Source of the DNA: Haloimpatiens lingqiaonensis
GTDB taxonomy: Bacteria; Bacillota; Clostridia; Clostridiales; Clostridiaceae
Direction: 5' to 3'
NCBI RefSeq assembly: GCF_901447495.1
Contig: NZ_CABDWS010000030.1
Span: 1-36,473, forward strand
Length of the DNA stretch: 36,473 nucleotides
Positions 16,523 through 25,348 of this stretch are shown here, piece by piece. The notes beneath the pieces were generated by a model. It had not been told where the DNA came from. It saw nothing but the letters and a program-made list of their open reading frames with translations, and did no database searches. A program made the position numbers and the translations under genes. Within the stretch, counting starts at the first letter, position 1. Every line of letters begins with the position of its first letter.

Positions 16523-16666
16523 ATGGCTATGGAAATATCGAAAACAGGGATTGTATGGATTTATTTTCCATTGCAAATGGCTACAGAGAGATACACAAGA
16601 TATGAATTAGGATGCTATAAGGCTACAGAATGGGAAAGATGCGTAGCAGATATTATGGAAAAGTAG
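16523..16666 (+). CDS. Small ORF, unknown
   Basis: A 47-codon frame, MAMEISKTGIVWIYFPLQ..., with ERYTRYELGCYKATEWERC in its second half. The codon pattern looks like that of the neighbours. No good SD is visible. It is followed eight bases later by another short frame. I do not recognise it. Confidence 0.35.
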   Translation: MAMEISKTGIVWIYFPLQMATERYTRYELGCYKATEWERCVADIMEK

Positions 16667-16673
16667 CAACAGA

Positions 16674-16778
16674 ATGATTCGATTTGGAAGAGTGGTATCA
16701 CTTACAGTGATTTGTGTAGCCATCATATTTGCAGATGTAAGAAATAATGGCTATGCCTATAGCCACAACAATTTATAG
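16674..16778 (+). CDS. Small hydrophobic ORF, unknown
   Basis: A 34-codon frame, MIRFGRVVSLTVICVAIIFA, then DVRNNGYAYSHNNL. It has a basic start and a hydrophobic core like a signal or single membrane segment. The SD is weak. It may be coupled to the previous short frame. Confidence 0.35.
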   Translation: MIRFGRVVSLTVICVAIIFADVRNNGYAYSHNNL

Positions 16779-16913
16779 GAAAGTCACAAGGTAACAACAA
16801 GACAACAGTGCTAGGAATAGCAACTTTTAAAGAGGAAGCAGATGTAAGGAAACTTATATTGTGCTTCCTTTTGTGCGTTATAAACACAATGTCACACAGA
16901 GAGGAGGAAGCCT

Positions 16914-17267
16914 ATGGCAAACAGAACCAGAGACGAAGTCATCTACATTCGAGCAGATGAACGTCTAAAGAGAGATTATGAGAAACAGAAAGCAGAAAGT
17001 GGTTATGACAGTAATGCGGATTTTCTGCAATATCTTCTAGATACCAATGCAGGAAAACGAGTAGATGGTGTCACCTTAAAAGATATCTGGGATTCTTTGA
17101 AAGAGATAGCACACGAACTCAAGAAGCAGGGAGTGAACATCAATCAGATAGCAAGGACAACCAATATGTATGCAGATCTTTACAGTGATTCGAACCTGTG
17201 GCTGGCAAAGCGGGCATTGGAACGAATTGAGAATGCACTTCTTAGTATTATGGAGAAACTCCTATGA
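16914..17267 (+). CDS. MobC relaxosome accessory protein
   Basis: 117 residues. The N-terminus is ribbon-helix-helix-like (EVIYIRADERLKRDYEKQK). The C-terminal MobC signature is LKKQGVNINQIARTTN. MobC proteins bind the transfer origin and help the relaxase open it. GAGAGGAGGAAGCCT precedes the ATG. Its stop overlaps the next small ORF by ATGA, and the relaxase starts 100 bases later. The inverted repeats upstream are candidate binding sites. Confidence 0.85.
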   Translation: MANRTRDEVIYIRADERLKRDYEKQKAESGYDSNADFLQYLLDTNAGKRVDGVTLKDIWDSLKEIAHELKKQGVNINQIARTTNMYADLYSDSNLWLAKRALERIENALLSIMEKLL

Positions 17268-17392
17268 TTGTAGACGCAATAGCAGGTGTTGAAATGCAAT
17301 CAGAAGCAGTAACGACAGATAACAAGAAAGAGTGGAGCAGCAAGTCAGCTTCGGAAAGGAAAATTTATGGAAAAGGTATATGGAAATGTTAA
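17264..17392 (+). CDS. Small ORF coupled to mobC
   Basis: A 42-codon frame whose ATG overlaps the mobC stop (ATGA), the usual sign of translational coupling. It reads MIVDAIAGVEMQSEAVTTDN and then a basic tail (KKEWSSKSASERKIYGKG). It runs into the relaxase start in another frame. I do not recognise the product; it could also serve only to carry ribosomes to the relaxase start. Confidence 0.4.
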   Translation: MIVDAIAGVEMQSEAVTTDNKKEWSSKSASERKIYGKGIWKC

Positions 17393-18818
17393 GGTAAACT
17401 ATGCACCCTGCAAGTCCGTAGGACAGCTAAAAGGTGCAACGGATTATATCCTTGGCAACATGGAACAGCAGAGAAAAGAAGGTATCATTAAGACCAGAGA
17501 TGACCTTTATATGGCATTGGGGTGTAATCGGGATAACTTTACCAATACACAGCTCATCACAAGAAAGATGCATGAAAAGAAATACAGCAGATGGCTTCCA
17601 AATGAAATCCTAGCACATAAGATGTCTATTTCTTTTCATCCAGAAGACAACAATAAAGTCACTTATGAGGATGCATTCCAGATGGCACAGGACTTTGCAA
17701 GAGAGTTCTTCTGGTCAAAGGGGTATGAAGTATTATTTGCGGTTCATACAGACACAGAGCATATCCATGTTCACTTTATTGTCAGCAACTGCAATTTAAA
17801 GGATGGTAGTTCTTACAGACGAGGACCAAAGGAACTACGAGAAATGTGTGCGTTCTTTGGGGAACAATGCAGGGAGCGCGGATTGACACACTCTTACCGA
17901 GATACTTTCTATGTGGCAGATAAGGAAAGAGTACGTAAGACATTCCCTGAATACCAGATGAAAAAACGCAATAAGTTATCCTTCGAGGATGAGCTTCGTA
18001 CCTATATCAGACTTGCCATGAACAGCCGTAACACGAAGACTATTGATGATGTAGTGGAAGAATTAAGGAGTGTCTATCGGATCAATATCCGTCTTAAAGG
18101 CAACACCATCAGCTATGCGCTTCCACATAAACCAGGGAAGGGTGGCAGACTACAGGCAGTCAGAGGCTCGAAGCTGGGAGATAAGTTCACAGTTGTCGGG
18201 ATTACAGAATATATGGAAAAGAAGGAAATGAAAAGACTGGAATATGAACGGTTAGATGCGGAGATAGAGAAGGCAAATGACAGTATTAAAGATTATGATA
18301 AATGGGAAGAAACAGGGAAAGCAACACCACCTGAAGAAGTGGCAAATGTTCATTTAGCTGATATATTAACAGATAAAGAATCAGCGAATGATAGCAAAAA
18401 GGATATATCGTTCTATGAAGGATTTGACCAGTTTCGTGAAGAACATCAGATACCAGAAGCAGATGACGAAATCTTTTATGGTGCTGCCTTTGAAGATTTC
18501 AATGAAGAATGGCAGGGAAATCATGGTGATGGAGCTGGTTCCACACAAGAGGAAGCTAAGACAATTCCATCTCCATCTGAATATAGAAAGCTATCATTTG
18601 AAGAAAGAACAAAGCTTCTTCCACCACCATCGGAGGATCAGATGGCAGAATTAAAAGCGTATCAGAAACGAATGGGCTATGGTGAGAACCTGTCTGGTAT
18701 CAAGTATAAGATGAGCGTCTTTGATGATTTTCAGAAAGAATATGAATATCGAAAAAAGGCGAATGAAAAACAGGAAGAATTCATAGCTCCTGCGTGCAGA
18801 CGAGGTTGCAGAAGATAA
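17367..18818 (+). CDS. MOBP-type relaxase
   Basis: 483 residues. The candidate nicking tyrosine is Y27 in GATDYILGN, and the metal-binding triad is H132/H134/H136 in EHIHVHFIVSN. Relaxases nick oriT and pilot the strand into the recipient. The N-terminal ~250 residues are the nuclease; the C-terminal part is acidic and helical. The last residues (APACRRGCRR) look unlike the rest: in another frame the DNA continues as LRADEVAEDNENVKKRLI, so a frameshift near 18785 is likely. The SD is CGGAAAGGAAAA. The envelope island begins 41 bases after the stop. Confidence 0.88.
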   Translation: MEKVYGNVKVNYAPCKSVGQLKGATDYILGNMEQQRKEGIIKTRDDLYMALGCNRDNFTNTQLITRKMHEKKYSRWLPNEILAHKMSISFHPEDNNKVTYEDAFQMAQDFAREFFWSKGYEVLFAVHTDTEHIHVHFIVSNCNLKDGSSYRRGPKELREMCAFFGEQCRERGLTHSYRDTFYVADKERVRKTFPEYQMKKRNKLSFEDELRTYIRLAMNSRNTKTIDDVVEELRSVYRINIRLKGNTISYALPHKPGKGGRLQAVRGSKLGDKFTVVGITEYMEKKEMKRLEYERLDAEIEKANDSIKDYDKWEETGKATPPEEVANVHLADILTDKESANDSKKDISFYEGFDQFREEHQIPEADDEIFYGAAFEDFNEEWQGNHGDGAGSTQEEAKTIPSPSEYRKLSFEERTKLLPPPSEDQMAELKAYQKRMGYGENLSGIKYKMSVFDDFQKEYEYRKKANEKQEEFIAPACRRGCRR

Positions 18819-18858
18819 TGAAAATGTAAAAAAGAGACTTATATAGAATGGAAAACTG

Positions 18859-18912
18859 TTTAGAATTTATTTAGAAAATATCATCTCCAAATTTATTGCT
18901 TATAAGTAAGAT
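18859..18912 (+). promoter_or_regulatory. Regulon promoter 1 (PAP2-kinase-regulator operon)
   Basis: TTTAGAA at 18859 and 18870, TTTATTG at 18892 (+33), -10 TAAGAT at 18907 (+48). AAAATATCATCTCC (18875-18888) is the exact complement of GGAGATGATATTTT (18925-18938), the SD region. The left arm lies upstream of the predicted start site (~18919). Confidence 0.8.
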
Positions 18913-18939
18913 AAGTAAAAAGAAGGAGATGATATTTTT

Positions 18940-19488
18940 ATGTTTCAAAATATGATTTTATTTGAAGAGAATATTTTATTATGGATACAGAGTAATCTAA
19001 GAAGTGATATTATAACCCCTTTTATGATTTTTATTACAAATTTAGGAAACAGTGGGGCTATTTGGATTGTTCTTTCACTTGGGTTACTTATACCGAAAAA
19101 GACGAGAAAAATTGGTGTTATGTCATTGTGTGCACTTTTCTTGTCCGTTATAATAGATAATGTGATATTAAAAAATTTGATTGCAAGAACCAGACCTTGT
19201 GATGTGATAGAAGGATTGACTTGTCTGATACAAAGACCGACAGACTTTTCCTTCCCATCAGGACATACAGGCAGTTCCTTTGCTGCAGCTGTTATTTTAT
19301 TTCTTGGTTTGCCAAAGAAATATAGTTTCACAGCTATTATACTTGCAGCTTTGATTGGATTTTCCAGATTGTATGTAGGTGTGCATTATCTATCCGATGT
19401 AATTGGAGGAGCGGTAATTGGTACAATGATAGCAGTCCTGGTATATTGGATTGGCATAAATTGGGTAAGGAAAGAAACGATAGAATAA
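18940..19488 (+). CDS. PAP2-family lipid phosphatase (UppP-like)
   Basis: 182 residues with about five membrane segments. The three-part active site is complete: K78-x6-R85-P86 (KNLIARTRP), P-S-G-H at 106-109, and S142-R-x5-H149 (SRLYVGVH). PAP2 enzymes at the outer membrane face remove phosphate from lipids, classically undecaprenyl pyrophosphate. Substrate is not certain; PgpB-like phosphatidylglycerophosphate phosphatase is the alternative. It leads the operon with the first kinase/regulator pair, so it is the first product made when promoter 1 is on. Confidence 0.88.
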   Translation: MFQNMILFEENILLWIQSNLRSDIITPFMIFITNLGNSGAIWIVLSLGLLIPKKTRKIGVMSLCALFLSVIIDNVILKNLIARTRPCDVIEGLTCLIQRPTDFSFPSGHTGSSFAAAVILFLGLPKKYSFTAIILAALIGFSRLYVGVHYLSDVIGGAVIGTMIAVLVYWIGINWVRKETIE

Positions 19489-19522
19489 GGAATCCGATTT
19501 TAGAATCTGGGAGGTTTTCAAT

Positions 19523-20956
19523 ATGACAATGAGAAAAAGAATATTTTTATCTAATACAGCAATGGTGTTGATTTCCTTGTTGATTTTATTTGGAATTGGA
19601 GGATGTTCTGTTCTTCTTTTTAAGGATGAGTTCATAAATGTTATAGAGCAGAATGCAGTATTATCTGAACAGACATATGATGTGCAGACATTACTTATGG
19701 AAAATCAGAAAAATCCAAGTGACTGGGAAGAGCTAAGCAAACAATTAGAAGGTTACCATTTTGAATTATATGTCTCAGACCAAAATCAAAACAAACAGTA
19801 TTCTAATGTGAGACATAGTGAGAAAGAATGTATTGAAGAATTAGAAGATAGTGAATTTACATCAGAAAAAGTACAGCTTTATAGCATGGAAAGTGTTACG
19901 ATTGCAAAGTGCATTGTGAAGATGAAAGGGGAAGATTATTATGTGTACGCGACTTATTATCCTGGAGAGTTGTCTTTATGGGGGATGGATCGTGGTATGT
20001 TTGAGATGTTTATCATTGTTTTTGCGATTGCAGGTATCATTGTAATTGCAGGTTTACTTTTATGCTGTCAGCTTTTTACTAGATCTATGATAAGAAGAAT
20101 CATGAAGCCTGTAGATGAGTTGAATCAGGCAGCACTTCGAATTAATGATGGTAATCTAAATGAAAGTATCCAATATGATGTAGATGATGAATTTGGTGAG
20201 GTTTGTCATACCTTTAATGAGATGCAGCTGCATCTAAAGGAAGGAATTGAAAAGACAGAAAAATATGAGAAAGCAAGAACGGAAATGATTTCCGGCATTT
20301 CTCATGATCTTCGTACACCTCTTACATCAGTAAAGGGATTTATCAAGGGAATGATGGATGGAATCGCAAACACGCCAGAAAAAAAACAACAGTATTTGCA
20401 GATTTCCTATCAGAAGGCGTGCGATATGGAAGTTTTATTACAAAAATTGTTTTTCTTCTCAAAACTGGAAACAGAAAATATGCCATTTTTTGTACAAAAG
20501 GTTGAATTTACGCAGTGGATTCATAAGTATGTGGATGAGAAAGAACTAGAAAGTACAGATAAAGGATATGAGTTAGTTATAGACGCATCGGAGAAGAAAC
20601 ATTGGGTTTCCATTGATGTGGATCAGATGAAACGTGTATTAGATAATCTTATAGAAAACAGCATGAAATATGCACAAACAGATGTATTAAAGATTATCAT
20701 TCATGTGAGTGATGAAAATGGACAGGCTGTGATTCGAGTTCAGGACAATGGAGCGGGACTTTCGGAAGAGAAACTTGCCTTTGTGTTTGATCAGTTCTAT
20801 CGTGGTGATGAATCAAGAAATAGTAAGAATGATGGAAGTGGTCTTGGATTATATGTTTGTAAATATATTGTTGAGCAACAAAAGGGTAGTATAAAGGCAT
20901 ATAATGAAGATGGATTTGTAGTTAAAATCATACTTCCAGAAATAGAAGAGGAGTGA
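19523..20956 (+). CDS. Sensor histidine kinase, envelope-stress type (first pair)
   Basis: 477 residues. TM1 is at ~12-33, an extracellular domain of ~120 residues follows, and TM2 is at ~160-185. HAMP (~187-240) leads to the HisKA box with phospho-acceptor H261 in ISGISHDLRTPL. ATPase motifs: N box NLIENSMKYA, G1 DNGAGLSEE, and G2 GSGLGLYV. The product is a VanS/BaeS-like membrane sensor; the ligand is unknown. It starts 34 bases after the PAP2 gene with SD GGGAGG. The kinase-before-regulator order is the reverse of most VanRS-type pairs and is repeated in the second pair. Confidence 0.92.
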   Translation: MTMRKRIFLSNTAMVLISLLILFGIGGCSVLLFKDEFINVIEQNAVLSEQTYDVQTLLMENQKNPSDWEELSKQLEGYHFELYVSDQNQNKQYSNVRHSEKECIEELEDSEFTSEKVQLYSMESVTIAKCIVKMKGEDYYVYATYYPGELSLWGMDRGMFEMFIIVFAIAGIIVIAGLLLCCQLFTRSMIRRIMKPVDELNQAALRINDGNLNESIQYDVDDEFGEVCHTFNEMQLHLKEGIEKTEKYEKARTEMISGISHDLRTPLTSVKGFIKGMMDGIANTPEKKQQYLQISYQKACDMEVLLQKLFFFSKLETENMPFFVQKVEFTQWIHKYVDEKELESTDKGYELVIDASEKKHWVSIDVDQMKRVLDNLIENSMKYAQTDVLKIIIHVSDENGQAVIRVQDNGAGLSEEKLAFVFDQFYRGDESRNSKNDGSGLGLYVCKYIVEQQKGSIKAYNEDGFVVKIILPEIEEE

Positions 20957-20961
20957 TGCAG

Positions 20962-21675
20962 ATGGCAAAGATATTAGTTGTAGAAGATGATGAAGAAATA
21001 GCACTTTTGGAGCGAGATTATCTGGAAGTAAGCGGATATGAAGTTGATGTGAAAGCAGATGGAAATGGTGTTACTGATATCGTAATAAATGGGAATTATG
21101 ATTTACTTATTTTAGATTTAATGCTTCCTGGCGTTAGTGGATATGAAATATGCCGTGATATTCGAGATAAGATTGATTTCCCTATTCTTATGGTTACTGC
21201 AAAAACTGAGACAATTGATAAAATCAGAGGACTTGGGCTTGGCGCAGATGATTACATAGTTAAGCCCTTTGATCCAGCGGAATTGGTAGCCAGAGTACAG
21301 GCACATTTAAAACGTTATGAGCGATTGATACATATATCAAATGATCAAGAAGCCGATGAGGGAATTGTATCGGAGCGAACAATTACCATCGGAAATGTTT
21401 CGATTATGACGAAGAGTTGGAAAGTAATAAAGGATGGGGAAGAAATCAAATTCCCGCACAGAGAATTTGAACTTTTAAAGTTCCTGGCACTAAATCCGAA
21501 TATTGTTTTTTCAAAGGAAGCATTGTTCGAAAAAATATGGGGATATGATTATGTTGGAGACAGTGCAACTGTTACAGTGCATGTGAATCGTATCAGAGAA
21601 AAAATAGAAGAAGATCCGAAAAATCCACAGATTATCGAAACTGTCTGGGGTGCAGGATACCGATTGAATATGTAA
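20962..21675 (+). CDS. OmpR-family response regulator (first pair)
   Basis: About 237 residues. Receiver: acidic pair E8-D9-D10, phospho-acceptor D52 in LILDLMLPG, and the Lys in MVTAKTE near 102. C-terminal winged helix: recognition helix DSATVTVHVNRIREKIE and wing TVWGAGYRL. ATG 20962 has GAGGAG eight bases before it; ATG 20953 would overlap the kinase stop. The recognition helix is nearly identical to that of the second regulator, so both probably bind the TTTAGAA boxes. A terminator follows. Confidence 0.92.
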   Translation: MAKILVVEDDEEIALLERDYLEVSGYEVDVKADGNGVTDIVINGNYDLLILDLMLPGVSGYEICRDIRDKIDFPILMVTAKTETIDKIRGLGLGADDYIVKPFDPAELVARVQAHLKRYERLIHISNDQEADEGIVSERTITIGNVSIMTKSWKVIKDGEEIKFPHREFELLKFLALNPNIVFSKEALFEKIWGYDYVGDSATVTVHVNRIREKIEEDPKNPQIIETVWGAGYRLNM

Positions 21676-21681
21676 TCAAAG

Positions 21682-21727
21682 AGAGCAATTATGATGAGAA
21701 ATCACTCACATAGTTGCTCTTTTTATT
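21682..21727 (+). terminator. Terminator after the first regulator
   Basis: AGAGCAA...TTGCTCT with inner TATG/CATA and TGA/TCA pairs, followed by TTTTTATTT. Confidence 0.75.
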
Positions 21728-21784
21728 TACGCGAGTAGCGATGAAAGTGCCATGCTTACATGAGCACTTGAGGAGCACCGCGAT

Positions 21785-21819
21785 AATCCCGGAAACATGC
21801 TGAGCATGTTTCTGGGATT
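21785..21819 (+). terminator. Second, strong hairpin terminator abutting promoter 2
   Basis: AATCCCGGAAACATGC pairs with GCATGTTTCTGGGATT (one G.U) across TGA. A T-rich stretch follows, which is itself the first box of promoter 2 (21821). Confidence 0.75.
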
Positions 21820-21820
21820 G

Positions 21821-21874
21821 TTTAGATTTTATTTAGAAATTGGAATGTGCCTGTTTAGAGTTTGTTTCTATACT
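21821..21874 (+). promoter_or_regulatory. Regulon promoter 2 (second kinase-regulator operon)
   Basis: TTTAGAT at 21821, TTTAGAA at 21832, TTTAGAG at 21854 (+33) and TTTCTAT at 21865, all in 11-base phase; -10 TATACT at 21869 (+48). No SD-complementary arm is seen here; two terminators stand just upstream instead. Confidence 0.8.
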
Positions 21875-21941
21875 ATTTGTATTAGGCAGATAGTGACTAT
21901 AGCTGTATAGCGATAGCATTGAAAAAGAAACGGAGCAGAGG

Positions 21942-23516
21942 ATGAAGATTAAAACAAAGATTATTTTATCAAATATATTAATGGTTGGAATTCCGATTCT
22001 TACCGCAGGTGTGATTGGATTGATTGGATGGCATCAAATTGATTCCAAGTACATTTATTCTCTTGAGACGATGTTTAAAGATGAAAATGCAGTTGTATCA
22101 GCTCAGAGTTCTATTTATGCATATCAGGAAGAACTGTGGAATACCAATTGGGAACAAATGGAGGAAGAAGAAATCGGTCATCAGGATGAAGAAGATGAAT
22201 CCAATATTAAGTGGAATGAATTAAAAAACGAGAAGAACGAACTTACCCAGACCAGTAAGATGTACAACTTAGGACAGGAAATGGAGAACATGGGATATCA
22301 TTTCAGTGTATTTATGAATGGGGATTGTCAGTATTCGAATCTTACTGGGGAGGATCAGACTGTCATGCAGAAAATCGCTGGAGATGCAATTACTCATGTT
22401 CGCAGTATGGTTGTGGGAGAAGATAACGCATCTGTAATAAAAAGTAGTTTCGAAAAGGGAGATGTAATCTGTGTCATTATTGCAGTAAATAGTGGAAATG
22501 AAATTCAAAGTGAAAATGGGATTTCATATTTGAAACAGTATATTTTTAAATTTGTATTATTGTTTCTGTTGATTATTATTGCAGTAATCTTTTTTACGAA
22601 TATGATATTGTCGCGGTTTATTGCCAAGTTGATTCTACCGCCAATGTTCATGCTGCAGGAAGGAACAAGGCATATTACAGAAGGAGATTTGGATACACCT
22701 ATTCGTTATAAAAATAAAGATGAGCTAGGAGAAGTATGTGAAAATTTTGAAGCAATGAGAGCGTATTTAAAGCAATCAGCACTTGAAAGACTGGAGTATG
22801 AAGCATATCGAAGAGAATTGATTTCAGGTATCTCCCACGATCTTCGCACACCCCTTACATCTATCAAAGGATACTTAGAAGGATTAACCATGGGAATTGC
22901 AAATAATAAAGAAATGCAGGAGAGATACTATCATGCAATGTCCATAAGAACTAATGATTTAGAGAGACTTGTAGATAATCTGTCCGTGTATAACAAACTG
23001 GAAAACCATACGTTACAGTATGACAGACAACAGTTTGATTTGAGAGCATTTCTTGATTCTTATCGAAGTGATCGGAGTTTGGAAATGGAAAAAAATAAGA
23101 TTAATATCCGAATCAATGCTAGAGATGGAGAATATCCGGTATTTTTAGACAGGCTTCAATTGAATAGGGTATTTGATAATTTTGTTTCAAATACTATAAA
23201 GTACAGAACCCAGGAAAAATCACTTGTTTTTATTACGGTAGATCACATGGAAGATAAAACGATATGTATCTATGAAGATGATGCAGGTGGGGTTCCAGAA
23301 GAAGCTTTGCCTAGATTGTTTGACAGCTTTTATAGAGTGGATGATGCAAGATGTAAAGCTGGAGAGGGAAGTGGATTAGGTCTTGCTATTGTAAAAGAAA
23401 TTATTACAGGACAGGGTGGTTATATCTATGCAGAAAATGGAAAAACAGGTTTGAAAATTGTTATGGAAATTGAAAAAGCGGAGGACGAGGATGAAAGTAT
23501 TAATTGTGGAAGATGA
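21942..23516 (+). CDS. Sensor histidine kinase, envelope-stress type (second pair)
   Basis: 524 residues, a paralogue of the first kinase with a longer extracellular region. TM1 at ~9-30, a ~165-residue outside domain rich in acidic residues (EEEEIGHQDEEDES), TM2 at ~202-220, HAMP, then phospho-acceptor H299 in ISGISHDLRTPL. N box FDNFVSNTIKY, G1 DDAGGVPEE, G2 GSGLGLAIV. SD ACGGAGCAGAGG. The 3' end overlaps the regulator gene by 26 bases. The divergent sensor regions suggest the two kinases read different signals into the same output. Confidence 0.92.
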   Translation: MKIKTKIILSNILMVGIPILTAGVIGLIGWHQIDSKYIYSLETMFKDENAVVSAQSSIYAYQEELWNTNWEQMEEEEIGHQDEEDESNIKWNELKNEKNELTQTSKMYNLGQEMENMGYHFSVFMNGDCQYSNLTGEDQTVMQKIAGDAITHVRSMVVGEDNASVIKSSFEKGDVICVIIAVNSGNEIQSENGISYLKQYIFKFVLLFLLIIIAVIFFTNMILSRFIAKLILPPMFMLQEGTRHITEGDLDTPIRYKNKDELGEVCENFEAMRAYLKQSALERLEYEAYRRELISGISHDLRTPLTSIKGYLEGLTMGIANNKEMQERYYHAMSIRTNDLERLVDNLSVYNKLENHTLQYDRQQFDLRAFLDSYRSDRSLEMEKNKINIRINARDGEYPVFLDRLQLNRVFDNFVSNTIKYRTQEKSLVFITVDHMEDKTICIYEDDAGGVPEEALPRLFDSFYRVDDARCKAGEGSGLGLAIVKEIITGQGGYIYAENGKTGLKIVMEIEKAEDEDESINCGR

Positions 23517-24183
23517 CAGATTGATTGCAGAATTGGAACGTGACTTTTTACTGGCTAGTAATTTCGAAATAGAAATAGCAGAAACAGGAATGGATGGAAT
23601 CGGTTTTATAGAAAAAGAAGAATTTGATGCAGTTTTGTTAGATCTTATGCTGCCGCAAATGGATGGAACCAGTGTCTGTAGAAAAATCAGAGAAAAATCA
23701 AATGTTCCTATTATTATGGTGACTGCAAAAAAAGAGGATGTAGATAAAATCAGAGGTTTGGCAGTAGGTGCAGACGATTATATTGTGAAACCATTCAGTC
23801 CTACGGAGCTGGTAGCAAGAGTACGTGCGCATATCAGCATACATGAAAGAATCAAAAAAGAATTTGAACACGAGGAGATAGAGGAGAAGATAGAAATCAG
23901 AAATCTGGAGATTTATCCAAAGGCTCGCAGAATCTTTCGTAATAAAGAAGAAGTTGCGTTGACCAATAAAGAATTTGAATTACTTCTATTTTTTATAGAA
24001 AATCCCAACATTGCATTTTCAAAGGATACATTGTTCGATCGAATCTGGGGAATGGATGCAGTAGGAGATACCGCAACAGTAACTGTTCATGTAAACCGAT
24101 TGCGTGAAAAGATAGAACCTGATGAGGAGAATCCTATGATACAGACAGTATGGGGAATTGGTTATCGGTTTAGATTGGAATAG
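23491..24183 (+). CDS. OmpR-family response regulator (second pair)
   Basis: 230 residues. Phospho-acceptor D51 in VLLDLMLPQ, Lys in MVTAKKE, and a winged helix with DTATVTVHVNRLREKIE. ATG 23491 was chosen because GAGGACGAGG precedes it; the upstream frame has no SD. The recognition helix differs from the first regulator only by T/S and L/I. Promoter 2 lies upstream of its operon, so autoregulation is expected. Confidence 0.92.
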   Translation: MKVLIVEDDRLIAELERDFLLASNFEIEIAETGMDGIGFIEKEEFDAVLLDLMLPQMDGTSVCRKIREKSNVPIIMVTAKKEDVDKIRGLAVGADDYIVKPFSPTELVARVRAHISIHERIKKEFEHEEIEEKIEIRNLEIYPKARRIFRNKEEVALTNKEFELLLFFIENPNIAFSKDTLFDRIWGMDAVGDTATVTVHVNRLREKIEPDEENPMIQTVWGIGYRFRLE

Positions 24184-24190
24184 TTTATTG

Positions 24191-24244
24191 TTTATGTTTT
24201 GTTTAGAATTGATTTTTTCTTTTGATAGATGCTTTCGTTATGAT
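24191..24244 (+). promoter_or_regulatory. Regulon promoter 3 (GT2-GtrA operon)
   Basis: TTTATGT at 24191, TTTAGAA at 24202, GATAGAT at 24224 (+33, weak), -10 TATGAT at 24239 (+48). ATTTTTTCTTTTGA (24212-24225) pairs with TCAAAAGAAAGGAT (24271-24284) over 14 bp (two G.U), covering the SD AAAGGA. It starts eight bases past the preceding stop codon. Confidence 0.8.
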
Positions 24245-24292
24245 GAATAAAGTAAAGGAAAGTAAATCAGTCAAAAGAAAGGATGTGTTCCG

Positions 24293-25348
24293 ATGAATGC
24301 TACAGTAATCATTCCTGCATATGATCCAGAAGAAAATTTACAGCGCATTGTTGATCGAGTATGGGACCTTGGTAATCATGTCATTGTTGTTGATGATGGA
24401 AGTGATATATCAAAGTCGGATATATTTCATCGTTTAAGTGAAAAAGCAATTGTAATACACCATGAGAAAAATGAAGGAAAAGGTGCTGCGATAAAAACAG
24501 CATTAAAATATATCAAAGAGAATCTATGGGATTGCAATGTCATTGGAGTCATGGATGCAGATGGACAGCATCTCCCAGAGGATATGGAAAAACTTGTCAT
24601 GAAAGCAAATAATAGAGAAAACGCAATGATTCTTGGTGTTCGTAGCATTGGTGAAGATATGCCACTGAAATCCAGACTTGGAAATGCAATAACCCGATTT
24701 GTATTTCATTCTTTAAGTGGAGTAAAAGTATCAGATACGCAAACAGGACTTCGGGCATTTTCATACAAGCTGATTGATAAATTATTACAAGTGGAAGGTA
24801 CAAGATATGAGTACGAAACAAATGTACTTTTTTATTGTGCAAAGACAGAGGTACCAATTATCGAAGTCCCTATCAAAACAATTTACCATGACAAAGAGAA
24901 CAGCTGTAGCCATTTTCATGCAATCAGAGATTCCTATCGAATTTACAGAGATATCTTAAAGTTCTCTTTATCTTCCTTTTCAAGTTTTATTTTAGATTAT
25001 GTCCTATTTTGCATATTGACGGTTCTTTTTCCAGCAGGCGGGGTTGGAATACTTTTTGCAAACATTCTGGCTCGTATGATAAGTGGAGGATATAACTATT
25101 TTATGAATTGTAGGTTTGTGTTCCAAACAGGCACCAAAACACAGACTGCATTGCAGTATCTGACCCTGGCGATTTGTATTCTTGTCATGAATAGTATTTT
25201 TCTGCAGATATATGCAGGGATATTCCAGATACCAGTGTATATGGCAAAAGTATTAACAGAGATCTCATTATTCGTAATTAGCTTCTTCGTGCAGAAAAAG
25301 ATTATATTTCGGCATAAGGTATCAGGGAGGGGCATGATAAAAGAATGA
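24293..25348 (+). CDS. GT2 glycosyltransferase fused to a GtrA-like flippase domain
   Basis: 351 residues. A dolichol-phosphate-mannose-synthase-like GT2 domain (1-215) has D34-D35 in VVDDGSD and D88-A-D90 in MDADGQH. The GtrA-like membrane domain (~225-345, four helices) has the motif SGGYNYFMNCRFVF. GT2 enzymes of this kind transfer a sugar to undecaprenyl phosphate, and GtrA proteins help flip or use the product. The fusion implies synthesis and export of an Und-P-sugar in one protein. It leads a four-gene operon and overlaps the next gene by four bases. Confidence 0.9.
   Translation: MNATVIIPAYDPEENLQRIVDRVWDLGNHVIVVDDGSDISKSDIFHRLSEKAIVIHHEKNEGKGAAIKTALKYIKENLWDCNVIGVMDADGQHLPEDMEKLVMKANNRENAMILGVRSIGEDMPLKSRLGNAITRFVFHSLSGVKVSDTQTGLRAFSYKLIDKLLQVEGTRYEYETNVLFYCAKTEVPIIEVPIKTIYHDKENSCSHFHAIRDSYRIYRDILKFSLSSFSSFILDYVLFCILTVLFPAGGVGILFANILARMISGGYNYFMNCRFVFQTGTKTQTALQYLTLAICILVMNSIFLQIYAGIFQIPVYMAKVLTEISLFVISFFVQKKIIFRHKVSGRGMIKE

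Noticed and set aside
19523-24183. Glycopeptide (VanRS) resistance cluster
   Set aside because: The kinases and regulators are VanRS-like in type, but no vanH/vanA/vanX, vanG or vanT-like gene is in the window.
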